A DNA stretch of 64,000 bases from NCBI GenBank assembly GCA_949987705.1, contig OX465284.1:67317470-67381469 (forward strand). The letters run 5' to 3'. This document shows positions 52,263 through 62,985 of the stretch, piece by piece (position 1 is the stretch's first letter; the number at the start of each line of letters is the position of its first letter). Under the pieces are notes generated by a model. That model saw only the letters and a program-made list of their open reading frames with translations. It had not been told where the DNA came from and ran no database searches. The position numbers and the translations under genes are program-made. This DNA is from Thereva unica. Taxonomy: Eukaryota > Arthropoda > Insecta > Diptera > Therevidae.

Positions 52263-52439
52263 AGTTACAATATCTTGTTCCCAATTAACAAATTTTGTTC
52301 GTTTGAAATACCCATCGTACGGTTTAGAGACACTAATTTATGGAAATAGGTGTCGTATTTTATTACTAGTAAGGGTTTTTGTTCGTGAGTACGCTATAAA
52401 CAAAAAAAACCCAAACATACACAAAAGAAAATAAAATAT

Positions 52440-52705
52440 TTGTTCATGCTTTAATTTATTACTATACAATAATCTTAATTGCAGTTAGTATTAATTTTAA
52501 TCTTATTTATAATTGTTTGTAAATTTGTTTGCTCCTTGTTGGAAATATTTTTTTGCTTCTTGTTGTTTCCGGGAAATTTGTTCTCCCTTAAATTAAACCT
52601 GTTTTTTTGTGATATCGTTTGTAAAAAGACGGGACGTTTTGGTACCAATGCGACGCGTTTTTCAAAATCTTTCATCGAACGGAGTTATCTAGATATGTGT
52701 AATTG
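52440..52705 (-). repeat. dispersed repeat, copy A
   Basis: The reverse complement (AACGCGTCGCATTGGTACCA, then TACAAACGATATCACAAA, then AATAAGATTAAAATTAATACT, AATAAATTAAAGCATGAA) aligns with the plus strand at 62740-62965. A 66-codon basic frame (52675-52475) exists in this copy only, so coding is doubtful. Confidence 0.7.
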
Positions 52706-53268
52706 TAGATTAATGTTTTTGAATTGGAGTATGTTGAAGTTGTTGCATCTGACAATGATCCTAGTTCATTGCCATTGAATATTGATCTTAACTCTTTGTG
52801 TTATTGTGTTGATATTTGTATCTGAAATAAACAAAGAAATTGAATATTTATAATGATGAACATAATTTGCTAGATTTTTTTTGGGAATGGTTGTGGTGGA
52901 ATTTATTTCTTCTCAGGGTTCTTAGGTGGTGTATTTCCTTGTCAGGTGATGGTTATCCATACTATCAACTGGCAAGGGAACGGACGACAACGACACGGCT
53001 CAGGTGATGCCCGAAGGATGATTTGAACTGAAGATGAATTTTCATAGTCACAGGTAAGTGGTGAACCATGATAAGTATAGACCCGGCCACACACCCCACG
53101 ACCCCAACCGGCGAGCTAGCGAACTCCGTGTGGCCGGCAGCATATCCCCCTAACAGAAGGATCGGCGATTGGGGAGGATACGAGTTTCCGATTTGTTTTA
53201 TGTCTGGGATTGCGCTCTTGGTCAGGCTTTTCCGGGCTTCTGGCTAAGGAGGGCAGTACTTCGCATAA
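52706..53268. other. intergenic stretch with a short inverted repeat
   Basis: CCGGCCACAC (53083-53092) and GTGTGGCCGG (53129-53138) form a 10-bp inverted pair with a 36-nt loop rich in CCCCA and CGGCG. No gene recognised. Confidence 0.5.
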
Positions 53269-54040
53269 ATGGCGCCCATTGCATACTCGCGCCATTATGC
53301 TGTTACATCTGTCGAAACTGTGCGGAGAACATTGCGAACTAACGATTTCAATGGCCGAATCGCACGTCGTAAACCATACATTTCGGAAGTAAATAGAGCA
53401 AAACGATTAGAATTTGCGAAACAGTACATTAACAAAAGCGCAGAGTTTTGGGATAATATTCTCTACTCTGACGAGAGTAAATTTAATATTTTTGGCCATG
53501 ATGGAAGGCAAAATATTTGGCGGAAGCTGAATACCGAGTTGAATAAAGAAAATCTGTGTGTAATAGTAACGCACGGTGGTGGAAGTATCATGGTCTGGGG
53601 GTGCATGAGTGCTCAAGGGGTCGGAAATTTACAGTTTATAGAAACTACCATGGATAAATATGGTTATCTAAATATTTTGAAAGAAAATTTTTTATCCAGT
53701 GCAGAAAAATTAAATTTACCAACAAAATTTTATTTCCAATATGACAACGACGCGAAGCACACTGCATATATTGTGAAGTCGTGGTTACTTTACAAGGTGA
53801 AGAATCAATTGAAGACACCACCAGAATCCCCGGACCTAAATCCTATTGAGCACGTTTGGTCGGAGCTCGGAAAAAAAATTAGGGAAATCCGATAACTAAT
53901 AAAATTCAACTAAAACGTGCATTAGAAGAATAATGGAATAAAAGTACCGGAAATTTTACTAAAAAGTTAGCACAAGGTATGCCAAAGAGATTATTTGGCT
54001 GTCATAAAAGCAAAAAGCGGCTCAACAAATTATTAATTGG
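53269..54040 (+). pseudogene. Tc1-type transposase (DD34E), N-terminally truncated
   Basis: From 53302 the frame reads the end of the second helix-turn-helix (VETVRRTLRTNDFNGRIARR). Then come the catalytic blocks: LYSDESKFNIFG (first D), VWGCMSAQGVGNL, FQYDNDAKHTA (second D) and SPDLNPIEHVW (E). Counting from the second D to E leaves 34 residues between them, the Tc1 spacing. A stop at 53893-53895 truncates the C-terminus, whose remnant (LAQGMPKRLFGC, 53970-54000) follows. The N-terminal DNA-binding half is missing, replaced by unrelated sequence. TGCGAATAATTTTGTG at about 54112 and 54306 may be TIR sequence of the family. Confidence 0.87.
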
Positions 54041-54833
54041 AATAGGATTTTATTTTCCATTTTTTTAATTATTTATTAAAGGATTTATTTTTGATTTTAT
54101 TTTTAATTTTATGCGAATAATTTTGTGTGAGCTAAAACACATGTTAAAACACATGTTTAACACATGTTAAAATGAATCCGTTATTTTTTGAGGAATTTCT
54201 ATTTTTTTTGTTAAAGTATTACTAATACATAAGTATTAATAGAATTGAAAAATCATTTTTCTTTACTGATTTAAAAAATGTTTTTTTTGAGTTATTTAAA
54301 CATTTCTGCGAATAATTTTGTGAGTAAGGTATGTGTTGAGCAGAGCTTTTAAATACATGTAAAGCCCCTGCTCAACAAAGGCAGTTTATTCAATATAACA
54401 AGCACAATTTTACTATAATTAAGCGAAATCTTTTTCATCTCTAAATATAAAATAATTTTAAAAAAATGCTGAAAAAAATTCTTTTGAATAAATGAGCACG
54501 ACAATTCCCCGCAGTCGCAAGCAACACAACCTCCCCGAGCAGAAGCGCGCATGCGACTGGCAGGAAACGTCAACAATCTAGTAATCAAAGTGATAAAAAC
54601 AAAAATTTCGTATTTCTTTAGTAGAAATGCTACAAATTATACCTGTAGCAAATATGTAAAATACAAAAACCTTAAAATAAAAAAAATATAAAAAGGAACG
54701 ATTTTCATTCATAATTTGTAATTTTTTTAAATAATCATTGAAGCCCCAGAAAAACACACCTCCCACCAGCAATACGCAGTTGTGATGTGACTGATCAAAT
54801 GGCAGCAAGTGATTTGATGGGAGGAGTTAAACT
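54041..54833. other. AT-rich stretch, no gene recognised
   Basis: Contains ACACATGTT tandem words (54138-54171), repeated GCGAATAATTTTGTG (about 54113 and 54307) and a small GTTGAGCAG/CTGCTCAAC hairpin at 54333-54375. The repeats probably belong to the adjoining Tc1 remnant. Confidence 0.5.
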
Positions 54834-55091
54834 GGTGACATATCCAAGCGTACATGCATTGCATTCAGCGGTTCTATGTTATGCGGCGAATTTTCTCTGA
54901 CACATAATTGCATGGTTGTTTTCCGTCCCGGCTTTCACACATAGCCCGAAAATCGAAAAAATTTAAAGTAGCCCGATTTGTGCGTGGCATGCATTCCATT
55001 CACGGAATATTCCGTCAGCTCGCATTTGAATACACACACTTCTATATTATCTGTCAACGAATGCAACGCATGTACGCTTGGATATGTCACC
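54834..55091. mobile_element. 258-bp MITE
   Basis: GGTGACATATCCAAGCGTAC (54834) and its inverse (to 55091) match at 31 of about 32-35 TIR positions. No coding sequence. The target duplication is unclear. Confidence 0.82.
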
Positions 55092-55384
55092 CAGCTTTAA
55101 ATAAAGCTTGGTCCGAGCTTTTAAACATTTTTAGGAGCTTTTCTGGGGTACATGCGCGGAATGTAACGACGTTTGAAAAACTCTATATCAGATCTGAACA
55201 TTTGCTCAAGGGCAAATGACGAAAAAGCTGCTATGTGCACTTTCTTGGTGACCATTTTGCACGCGATCAAATGTTCGTTGGCCTTGGTGGATATGAACTT
55301 TAAAAGGTGCAAGTTTCTTCATCCGTTGGGCCGGGGTGTAATATACAAATCCTACATGCGGCCTCCTCTCGCATCTTTCCTCCT
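55092..55384. other. short stretch without a recognised gene
   Basis: Frames of 60-100 codons on both strands have no recognisable content. Confidence 0.4.
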
Positions 55385-55640
55385 TTAATCCCTCATGGGA
55401 CATAGGGCGAAACAGTTGCCCTCCAGCGGACACTAGCGATAGCTCTCAGCTCCTACCAGGATCTCCCAGGCCCAGCTGTTGCGGCTTCTGCTAATAGGGT
55501 TCTCCTCCACGTTGTTCTAGGTATTCCGACTCGATGGGATTCTTGCGGATTCCAGTTAAAGGCCTGTTCGGCTAGATTTTCGTTTTCGCGTCGCAAGGTA
55601 TGGCCTCTCGCAAAGAACTCACTTATTTTCGTCGACTTTT
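55385..55640 (-). pseudogene. non-LTR (RTE/CR1-like) ORF2 C-terminal tail
   Basis: The minus frame carries the conserved tail blocks GHTLRRENENLAEQAFNWNP, RTTWRRTLLAEAAT and, after a frame change, RPMSHEGLKEE at 55395-55415. This is the same general type as the tail at 52061 but another family. No RT is left. Confidence 0.75.
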
Positions 55641-55679
55641 CAAAAACCACCTTGGCAGCTTGAATAGGAAAATTCAAAT

Positions 55680-56479
55680 ATTACTGGACCGTTAGGGACC
55701 TTATTCTCTCTTACAATACTCAAATGCTTTTTACTCTAAACTGTGATTTGAAACTAAAATGCTTCCTTCCCCATAGGCTAGTAGGCGAGAAGGAAAAATT
55801 ACTTAAAATATGAATTTTTGGCCCATAGGCGAGATTATTGGGTGTAGTTAAACACCCTAAGCTTGTCCACAATTTGGTTGACCGCACAACTTTTTGATTA
55901 ACTTATCGTGAATAAAGTAGGTACTTTTTCTATATTTCTTTCAATATCTCCGTTCTTGCTAACTTCTAGTATAACAAAGGCATTTGGAAAGCTCTTTGTT
56001 ATGAAATTTTCTAAAAAATAATCCTTGTTAGAAGTTCCTAGGTGCAAGTATGATCTTGTAAATAGCTTCCATAGTTTTCAAATCACGTTCCTTTCAACAT
56101 TCGTTTACTCTAATACAACAGCATATAGATGGTGTTTATGTAATCCCAGCAATATACATAAAATTTGAGTAATTAACAATCAACTTTTTTGACACTGCTG
56201 CCATTTTATGTAAGATATGTAGGTTTATAATTGGGAAACTCATTTAACAATTACAAACAATTGAAAAATCGTAAATTTGGTCGATTTTATAAAGTTTTCT
56301 ATGCAACTACTTTTTATATGAGACAAGAAACATCTCATTGTGAAAAAGTTAACTCATTGTGACCTATTCATTACAATTTTTTTAAAATAGCAGCTTTTAG
56401 ATATGCAGGATCAGATTTTTTAAAGTAAATTTGCTCTCAAGTGCTTTCACCAATTTCATGCCTTCACCTTATGGAAGAA
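55680..56479. other. intergenic AT-rich stretch, no gene recognised
   Basis: Only short frames. No TIR pair or repeat noticed. Confidence 0.5.
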
Positions 56480-57100
56480 CTCTCTTATAATACCTGTCCA
56501 TAAAAAAGGTTGTAAGAACGTAATATCTAATTATAGACCAATTGCGCAGTTATCGTCTTTGATTCTAACTCTTTGAATCTATTATTTATTCTGCTATCGC
56601 CTCGCAACAGACTAATACCAACAAGCCAACATGGATTTATTGCAGCTCGTTCCACTACCTACTTGATTTCTCTTCTCATACTGTTCGGGGCTTTGTCACT
56701 GGCTGCCAAACTGACTGTGTTTACATAGACTTCAGTAAGGCTTTCGACAAGTTCAGCGGCAGCACCAGTTCTTAAACTAAAGAAATTAGGCTTCCCGCAT
56801 GCCCTTGTGGTATGGTTCCAGTGGTACTTAGCCGGCAGAGCCTACCAGGTCCTATTCAACAACATAAAAAATCGAAGCGGAATATTGTAATTAACACTCC
56901 CAACAGCATGGTACATCCCAATCAGAGTTTAGCTTACCTCCTCAACGGCGCACCGTTCCAAGCAAATTCGTCTTGGGTTAGGAATATGTTCCAGACCGAG
57001 TTCTCTATTAAGCTCCTTGGCTGTGAACTTGTTTCGCAAATAAACAATAAGGACAACTTCAAAATAAACAATGGTCACTAAATATGAATGGCTATTTCTC
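56480..57100 (+). pseudogene. non-LTR reverse transcriptase remnant
   Basis: Pieces in changing frames read IPVHKKG..NVISNYRPIAQL (about 56485-56560), NRLIPTSQHGFIAARSTTTY (about 56600-56660), a VDFSKAFDK-like block (about 56720-56755) and LKLKKLGFPHALVVW (56775-56820). These are RT domains 2-4 in the right order, CR1/Jockey-like. Catalytic YADD is not present. Only debris. Confidence 0.68.
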
Positions 57101-57289
57101 AACTCTGCGTCGGATATTTTCAAATGGAATGCTTTAACCCTCCGCCGCTGGAATGATAGATTAAGTAATAAATTTAAGTTAGATAAAACTAGGATTAATA
57201 TTAACACGATTAGCTCCAAAAAAATCTAAAAATATTAACAAACTAACAAAGCATGCAAAATCCCCTAATATTCACAGTATTTTTTATTA
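57101..57289. other. flank left of LOA copy 2
   Basis: No gene. TATTATTATAAGG near 57284-57297 would be the (TAA)n-like 3' tail of the minus-strand LOA element. Confidence 0.4.
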
Positions 57290-57361
57290 TTATAAGGAGT
57301 GAGGGGCAACCCATGTGGTGAACACTGCGGCCAAGTTAGGCCTATTGTGTTACGTACCCCA

Positions 57362-60300
57362 CTAGCGGAACAGACTATCGGCCTTCCGAATGAAGGCAAG
57401 AAGGTCTTTAATTGATGAAGACCGGACTTGGGCAGGGCTCAAGAACTCTCTGATAAACGTTCTTCTTCTAAGCCAGATCAGAGCAGGACATTCACAAAGA
57501 ATGTGTGTGGAAGTCTCGTCGCCTTCCAAGCAGAGTCGGCATTCTGTCTCTTGAGACAGACCTAGGTTGTGGAGGTGGTACCGCAGTCCTACATGGCCAG
57601 TGAGATAGCCCACCAGCAGCCTTAGGTCCGCTCTGTTTAGAGTAATAGTGCCCCTTAAGGCAAAGGGTCTTATAAGATCTTTAGCCTGTCTAAGACCTGG
57701 GACTGACTCCCAATAGGCTAGGTTTATTTTCTTAATCCACTCTTCTATCAAGGACTTGGAGGTGGACCAAGAGATGCCACAGAAGGGTTCTGGGCCCTGG
57801 AACAACGTCTCAGACCCCTCCCTCGCGAGGCTGTCTGCAGCCTCATTTCCCTCGATACCCCAGTGTCCGGGGACCCAGCAGAGCGAGACCTCGTTTCTTC
57901 TGGTCAGGCTCTGGAGTACGTCAAAACACCCTGCTACTATTTTGGAAGAAAACTTCCACGTTGAGAGTGCCTTGATGGCAGCTTGGCTGTCAGAAAAGAT
58001 TTTAATGTTGGCGCCTTTCAGACCTTTCTCAAGGTTGAGCCTAGCGCAGGTCGCAATGGCATTTATTTCAGTCTGGAAAACAGAGGGCCACTTACCCATT
58101 GCAATCGAGACCTTGGAGTTGGGTCCTGCGACACCAGCCCCTGTACCATGTTCCATCTTTGACCCGTCAGTAAACCAGTGGAGATGGTTTGGATCCCTAG
58201 GAAGAATAATTTCCTCCCACTCAGAGCGATCCGGGATAATTGTTTTGAATTTCCTTTGGAACCGCAGTTAACTAACCATATGGTCGGATACGCGGCAGAT
58301 GGAAATGCTTGGGATATTTTTAAGGATATCCATGTGTCCTTTGACCGTATGGGGCCAGTTGGATGAGATCTGAAGTCTCAAGGCACTTATGGCGGCGGAT
58401 TTCCATATGAAGAGATGCAGTGGGGTCAATCCAATGATTGCTTCCATTGCAGCTGTGGGACAGGTCCGCATAGCTCCAGTAATGGAGAGGCAAGCAAGCC
58501 GTTGCAGCTTACTGCACTTGAGGATCGACGTAACCTGTTTAGTCTTGGGCCACCAAACTATAGCAGCATAGGTGACAACAGGTTTAACGATCGTATTGTA
58601 CATCCAGTACATCATTTGTGGTGTAAGACCCCATGTCTTACCCAGAAGCCTTTTGCAGGCCCATATGGCCCTTGTGGCTTTGCTGATGACGTAGTCAAGT
58701 TGAGCGTTCCAGTTCAGCCTCTTATCTAAAATTACTCCCAAATATTTGACTGAGTCTGAATACTCAACTGTGGTATCCTGGATACAGATAGGACCTAGGT
58801 CCACTTTGTAGCGTTTGGAAAAAGGTACCAGGACAGCCTTATTTGGGTTGATTGACAGACCCTCCTTGGTACACCATCTTTGAACTTCTCGCAGTGCCGT
58901 TCTCATGACCTCTGTAATGGTCAAGTCAAACTTCCCAGAGACAATGATGGCAAGATCATCTGCATAACCGATGACATCGAAACCTGATTCAGATAGTTTG
59001 ATCAAGAGTTCATCCACAACTAGTGACCAGAGTAACGGGGATAAGACTCCACCTTGAGGGCAACCCTTAATAGCCTTAACACTACTGGTGGAGACACCTA
59101 GGGTAGAAGAAATGTCACGATCTGCAAGCATGGCATTTATCCACTCAATCGTGTGAGGATCCAAATTTCTGAGAGCCAGTGCTCTAGAGATAGAATCATA
59201 GCCAGTGTTATCGAAATCACCTTCGATGTCAAGGAACGCACATAAAGCAGTTTCCTTAGCGAGGAAGGCTTTTTCGATTTTACTGACAAGGTGGTGTAAA
59301 GCAACCTCTGTTGATTTACCCTTTGAGTAAGCGAACTGGGAGCTATGAAGAGGGAGAGTGGGCTCCAGTTTGCACCTAATATGAAGGTCTAGCAGCCTTT
59401 CCATTGTTTTCAAAAGAAAAGAGGTTAAGCTGATAGGTCTGTACGATTTAGGCAGCTCGAGGGGTCTGTTGCCCTGTTTCGGGATAAAAACCACCACGAC
59501 TTTCCTCCAGATGGTTGGAATGTATCCCCAATTGAAGCTGGCTCTAAAGAGACAGACCAGGTTGTTGATGATCAGGTCAAGGCCCTTCTGAAGAAGTGCC
59601 GGAAAAATTCCGTCTCCTCCGGGGGACTTATAAGGTTGAAAAGAGGCCACTGCCCATTTAACCTTGTCACGGTCGAAGATATTCGCTGAAAGACTGCGGG
59701 AATAGCGGTCTGGGATAGTCCTATGACTACACCCAGCATCCAATGGATAAGCGGTCTGAAGGATTGACCCTGGAAAGTGCTCTCTGAGCAGGTACCTTAA
59801 GGTTTCCTCATGGTTAGAGGTGTAGGAGCCATCCTCCTTTTTGAGAAGGCCCACTCCGTTGAAGGGGTCTTTAGAAAGTAGCTTTTGGAGTCTAGTCGCC
59901 TCTGGTAGAGTCTGAATGCTCTCACAGTGTTTCCGCCAGGCAATCCTTTTGGAACGTCTCAACTCCTTGTTGTAGGCTGTTAGGGTGAACCTATATTCAT
60001 CCCAATGCCCGGTATGTTTTGCCCTATTGAACAATCTCCTAACATCTCTACGCATTGCAGCTAACCTGTCATTCCACCAGGGCACTTTTCGCGACGACTG
60101 AAAGGAAGAAACAGTGTTGCTGTCATGGTAGGAAGAGATCAGCACATCAGTAAGCTGCGTGGCCGCATTCTCCAGTTCATACACTGAGCTGATAGAAGCC
60201 GCAAGCTGGTCTGATTTCGAGGCCACAAGCCCCTGAAACTTAGACCAGTTGGTTTTCTTAGGAACCAAAGAGGAAGCGCGGATATGTGGAAGGCCCACAA

Positions 60301-60970
60301 TGTCAAATCTAATGTGCAGATGATCGGACAGTGAGGCCTCGTCCAGAACACGCCAGTTTTCAATCCTGTCGGATAAAAGCCTGCTCGTGAAGGTGAGGTC
60401 CAGCACCTCCTTTCTACTAGCAGTGATAAAAGTGGGTTTGCATCCTCTATTTGCAATATCTATGTTATTCATAACAAGAAATTCTAGAAGACACTCACCC
60501 CTTTGGTTTACATCGGTACTCCCCCAGATGGAGTGGTGAGCATTTGCATCACAGCCGATGACGAATTGCCGGTTCGTCTTGCGACAGAACTCAATGAGAT
60601 CTTGAACCTCCTGAGGTGGCACTAATGCTACATCCCCCGGGAAGTAAGCGGACGCAAGAACGATTTCTTGGAATCCGTTAGCGGTGGGAACCGCAACCGA
60701 GATCGCCACTAGATCTCTGGAAATAAAGTTAGTAATGGAGAGATGAGTGACACGATTGTCAATTAAAAGGGCAGCGCGAGGAGCCCCGCATCTCCGATCA
60801 TATACTAGTTTACTTGAGCCAGTGGTAAGTCCTCTGACTTTACCATCGGTTACCCAAGGCTCCTGAATGAGAGCAAGGGTAAGGTGCCTCTCCGCGTAAG
60901 TCTTGCACAGGGTGGAGGATGCCCCTTTCGCATGGTGCAAGTTTGCTTGGAGTGCCCTTATGGCGCTCAT
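57362..60970 (-). pseudogene. LOA ORF2: endonuclease, RT, RNase H, with one in-frame stop
   Basis: The ORF2 frame runs about 1,200 codons from Met 60970, interrupted only by a TAA at 58268-58270. The same frame reopens directly (LRFQRKFKTIIPDRS). Domains: APE endonuclease (LIQEPWVTDGK, GCDANAHHSIWGS, LDLTFTSRLL, SLSDHLHIRF; residues 1-230), then RT with SYRPISLTSFLLKTMERLLD, CAFLDIEGDFDNT, GCPQGGVLSPLLWSL and the catalytic GYADDLAII near residue 665. After the stop, RNase H has its four acidic sites (WFTDGSK, FQTEINAI, IFSDSQAAIKAL, GNEAADSLA). A C-terminal finger CRLCLEGDETSTHILC closes the protein. The stop separates RNase H from RT; it may be a single mutation. Confidence 0.93.
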
Positions 60971-61295
60971 TTTTTCTCCAAGGAGCGTTTGACAAGCCCG
61001 GTCTTCTTGGCTTGTCTAGGACCCTTTGTCCTACCGTCTTTGCCCTTGGGGGGTGCTGATTTGCCCCGTGCTCCGACTCCAGGTTCGGCAGGTGTGTTCT
61101 TTGTTCGCCCAGCAGTTTGCTCTGCTACAGGCTCCCTGGCGCATGCTGCAGATGCGGGGGCCGGACTTGGAACACCGCCAGATGGACCTGGAGTCGTTGC
61201 GAGAGCAGCTCCGCCGTCAGATGGCCCTATGGCCTCGGCATTACTGCAGTCCTCGGTGACGGCAGAAGCATTTGGGGGTGTCTCAACAGGCGGAG
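60967..61295 (-). pseudogene. LOA ORF1 C-terminus
   Basis: About 105 codons of Ala/Pro/Gly- and Lys-rich sequence (KSAPPKGKDGRTKGPRQAKK near the end). The TGA overlaps the ORF2 ATG. Upstream of about 61295 the frame (which opens at 61416) comes from unrelated plus-strand sequence. The RNA-binding domain is missing. Confidence 0.72.
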
Positions 61296-62500
61296 GTGTT
61301 CTTATAGCGGTCAAGGACACCTTAAATAGTGAACTAATCGCAACTAAAAGTTCGAATTCCTTTGAGCATGTTTTCGTGCGATTTAAATCGGGCAGGAAAC
61401 ACACATATTTCGGCACTTTTACATACCCCCTAACTCTGACGAATCTAAATATGATGAATTACTTCATATATTAGATGATATTAACGAATCGCTCTCCAAT
61501 TGCGACGACATATTTATTTTAGGAGACTTTAATCGCCCTAACATATCTTTTATCCCCGACGAGGAAGACAATTATTTACTTCCGATTAACGTCACAAATA
61601 CTATCGATATAAAGTTTATCGACTCCTTTTATGGAAATTGTCTACATTAAATTATTAGAACTCCGAATTCTCGTGGTAATTGGTTAGACCTAATCTTTAC
61701 TAACTCACCTGAGGAGCTGAACATCCTGCCTGCTCCGCCTGAGGAGAACCTATTCACCAACTCTATTCATCATTCTGCATGGATCCTAGAACACACTACC
61801 GCAATATCTAATCATCGCATATCGTACAATAACTCAATCATTTATGATTATAAAAATGCAGATTCTAACAGCATTATCTCCGAATTATCTATCCCTAGTT
61901 GACTGGGAAGATAGGCTATCTGGTAATGACATTGACGAAATTGTGCAATAGTGTTGAAGCACTATTATGTTCAACGTTATTGACAAACATGCCCAGAATG
62001 AAAAGAAGGGATAAATTTTCGGAACCATGGCTGAATAAGAATGTCCGTTCTCTCGTAATCAGAGAAATAAATTGTATAAGCTGATTACAAATAACCCCCA
62101 TGCAAATGAAGAACTGAAACTAGAATGCACTACAAAAACATCAACTCTGTCGCTATCCGTATCACCAGGATCATTCAGGCAGGAATACATTTATTCATTC
62201 CTCATTCTACCAAATCTGTGAAGCCTAGGCCCAACAGATGGTTTAATCAGGAATGTATGAACGCAATTAGAAACAAAGAAGCCGCCTTTCGAGCATACAA
62301 GAGTTTTCCGAGTGAATCGCTCCGCCTAGAATATATAAAACTTAGAAATTCCTGTAAAGTCACCATCAGGAATGTCAAAAATTCATTTGACAACAAGTTG
62401 AGAAGTAAACTCCTTAACGCAACTTCTGGTAGCAAAAACTTCTGGCCCTTGGTAAGCTCCATAAAGAAGAATTTCACTTCATCCACAACTCTGTAATCGC
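61295..62500 (+). pseudogene. non-LTR endonuclease and linker fragment (Jockey/CR1-like)
   Basis: The plus strand reads GGGVLIAVKDTLNSELIATK, FEHVFVRFKSGRKHTYFGTF, then in other frames ILGDFNRPNISF, RTPNSRGNWLDLIFTNS and AISNHRISYNNS. These are endonuclease motifs (GDFN, DL/FTN, SDH-like SNH). The linker domain follows at 62125-62496 (RPNRWFNQECMNAIRNKEAA, SESLRLEYIKLRNSCKVTI, GSKNFWPLVSSIKKNF). There is no RT after it. Stops and frameshifts are several. The same family occurs inverted at 44320-45250. It is truncated on the 5' side by LOA copy 2. Confidence 0.8.
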
Positions 62501-62739
62501 ACAATGGCGCGACGGTGCTGAGAAAGCAATCTGAGGCACCATTGTGCTTGTTCATGCCCCAGAGCCAGACGCCCTGAAGAACCTGACTCTAGGAACATGC
62601 ACCTACATAAAAAAAATTCCACAAAAAATTTCACTCTCCCTAAACCACCGAAATAACCGTTAGGGAGAGACATTATGCCGGCCACACGATGATACTTCAT
62701 ATACAATTAAATTATCATATGTATATATGTATGAAGACG
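62501..62739. other. flank, no gene recognised
   Basis: Short AT-rich stretch; a TATATGTATATATGTATG microsatellite-like run at 62718-62735. Confidence 0.4.
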
Positions 62740-62985
62740 AAAGATAAAAAAACGCGCAGTAATGGTACCAGTACTCCTCGTTTTGTACAAACGATATCAC
62801 AAACAGTCAAATTGCCCGGAACCAACAAAGAATAAAATATCTCCATCAAGCAGCAAAACAAATTCATAAATAATTATTAATAAGATTAAAAGTTAATACT
62901 AACTACGATTAAAATGATTATTTTAGTAATAAATGTAATAAGTTAAAGCATGAAAATTTTTTGTTATTTTATTTTAGTGTATTTT
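62740..62985 (+). repeat. dispersed repeat, copy B
   Basis: Aligns with the reverse complement of 52440-52705 (TACAAACGATATCACAAAC, TTGCCCGGAACCAACAA, AATAAGATTAAAAGTTAATA, AGTTAAAGCATGAAAA). It has indels that break the frame seen in copy A. Confidence 0.7.

Larger units (their letters stand above)
57290..61295 (-). mobile_element. LOA-clade non-LTR retrotransposon, copy 2, 5'-truncated
   Basis: The minus strand carries the end of ORF1, complete ORF2 and a short 3' UTR ending in a (TAA)n-like tail near 57290. ORF1 and ORF2 overlap by ATGA at 60967-60970, a stop/restart junction. ORF1 is truncated at about 61295, where a plus-strand endonuclease fragment of another element begins. Clearly related to copy 1 at 18100-21106 but much better kept. 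Confidence 0.9.

Noticed and set aside
53083..53138. 10-bp inverted repeat as a transposon TIR
   Set aside because: Too close together, no target duplication and no element between.
57756..58271. 171-codon plus-strand frame
   Set aside because: Antisense of the LOA RNase H domain.
60884..61474. 196-codon plus-strand frame
   Set aside because: It fuses the antisense of LOA ORF1/ORF2 with the start of the plus-strand endonuclease; only the part after about 61295 is meaningful.
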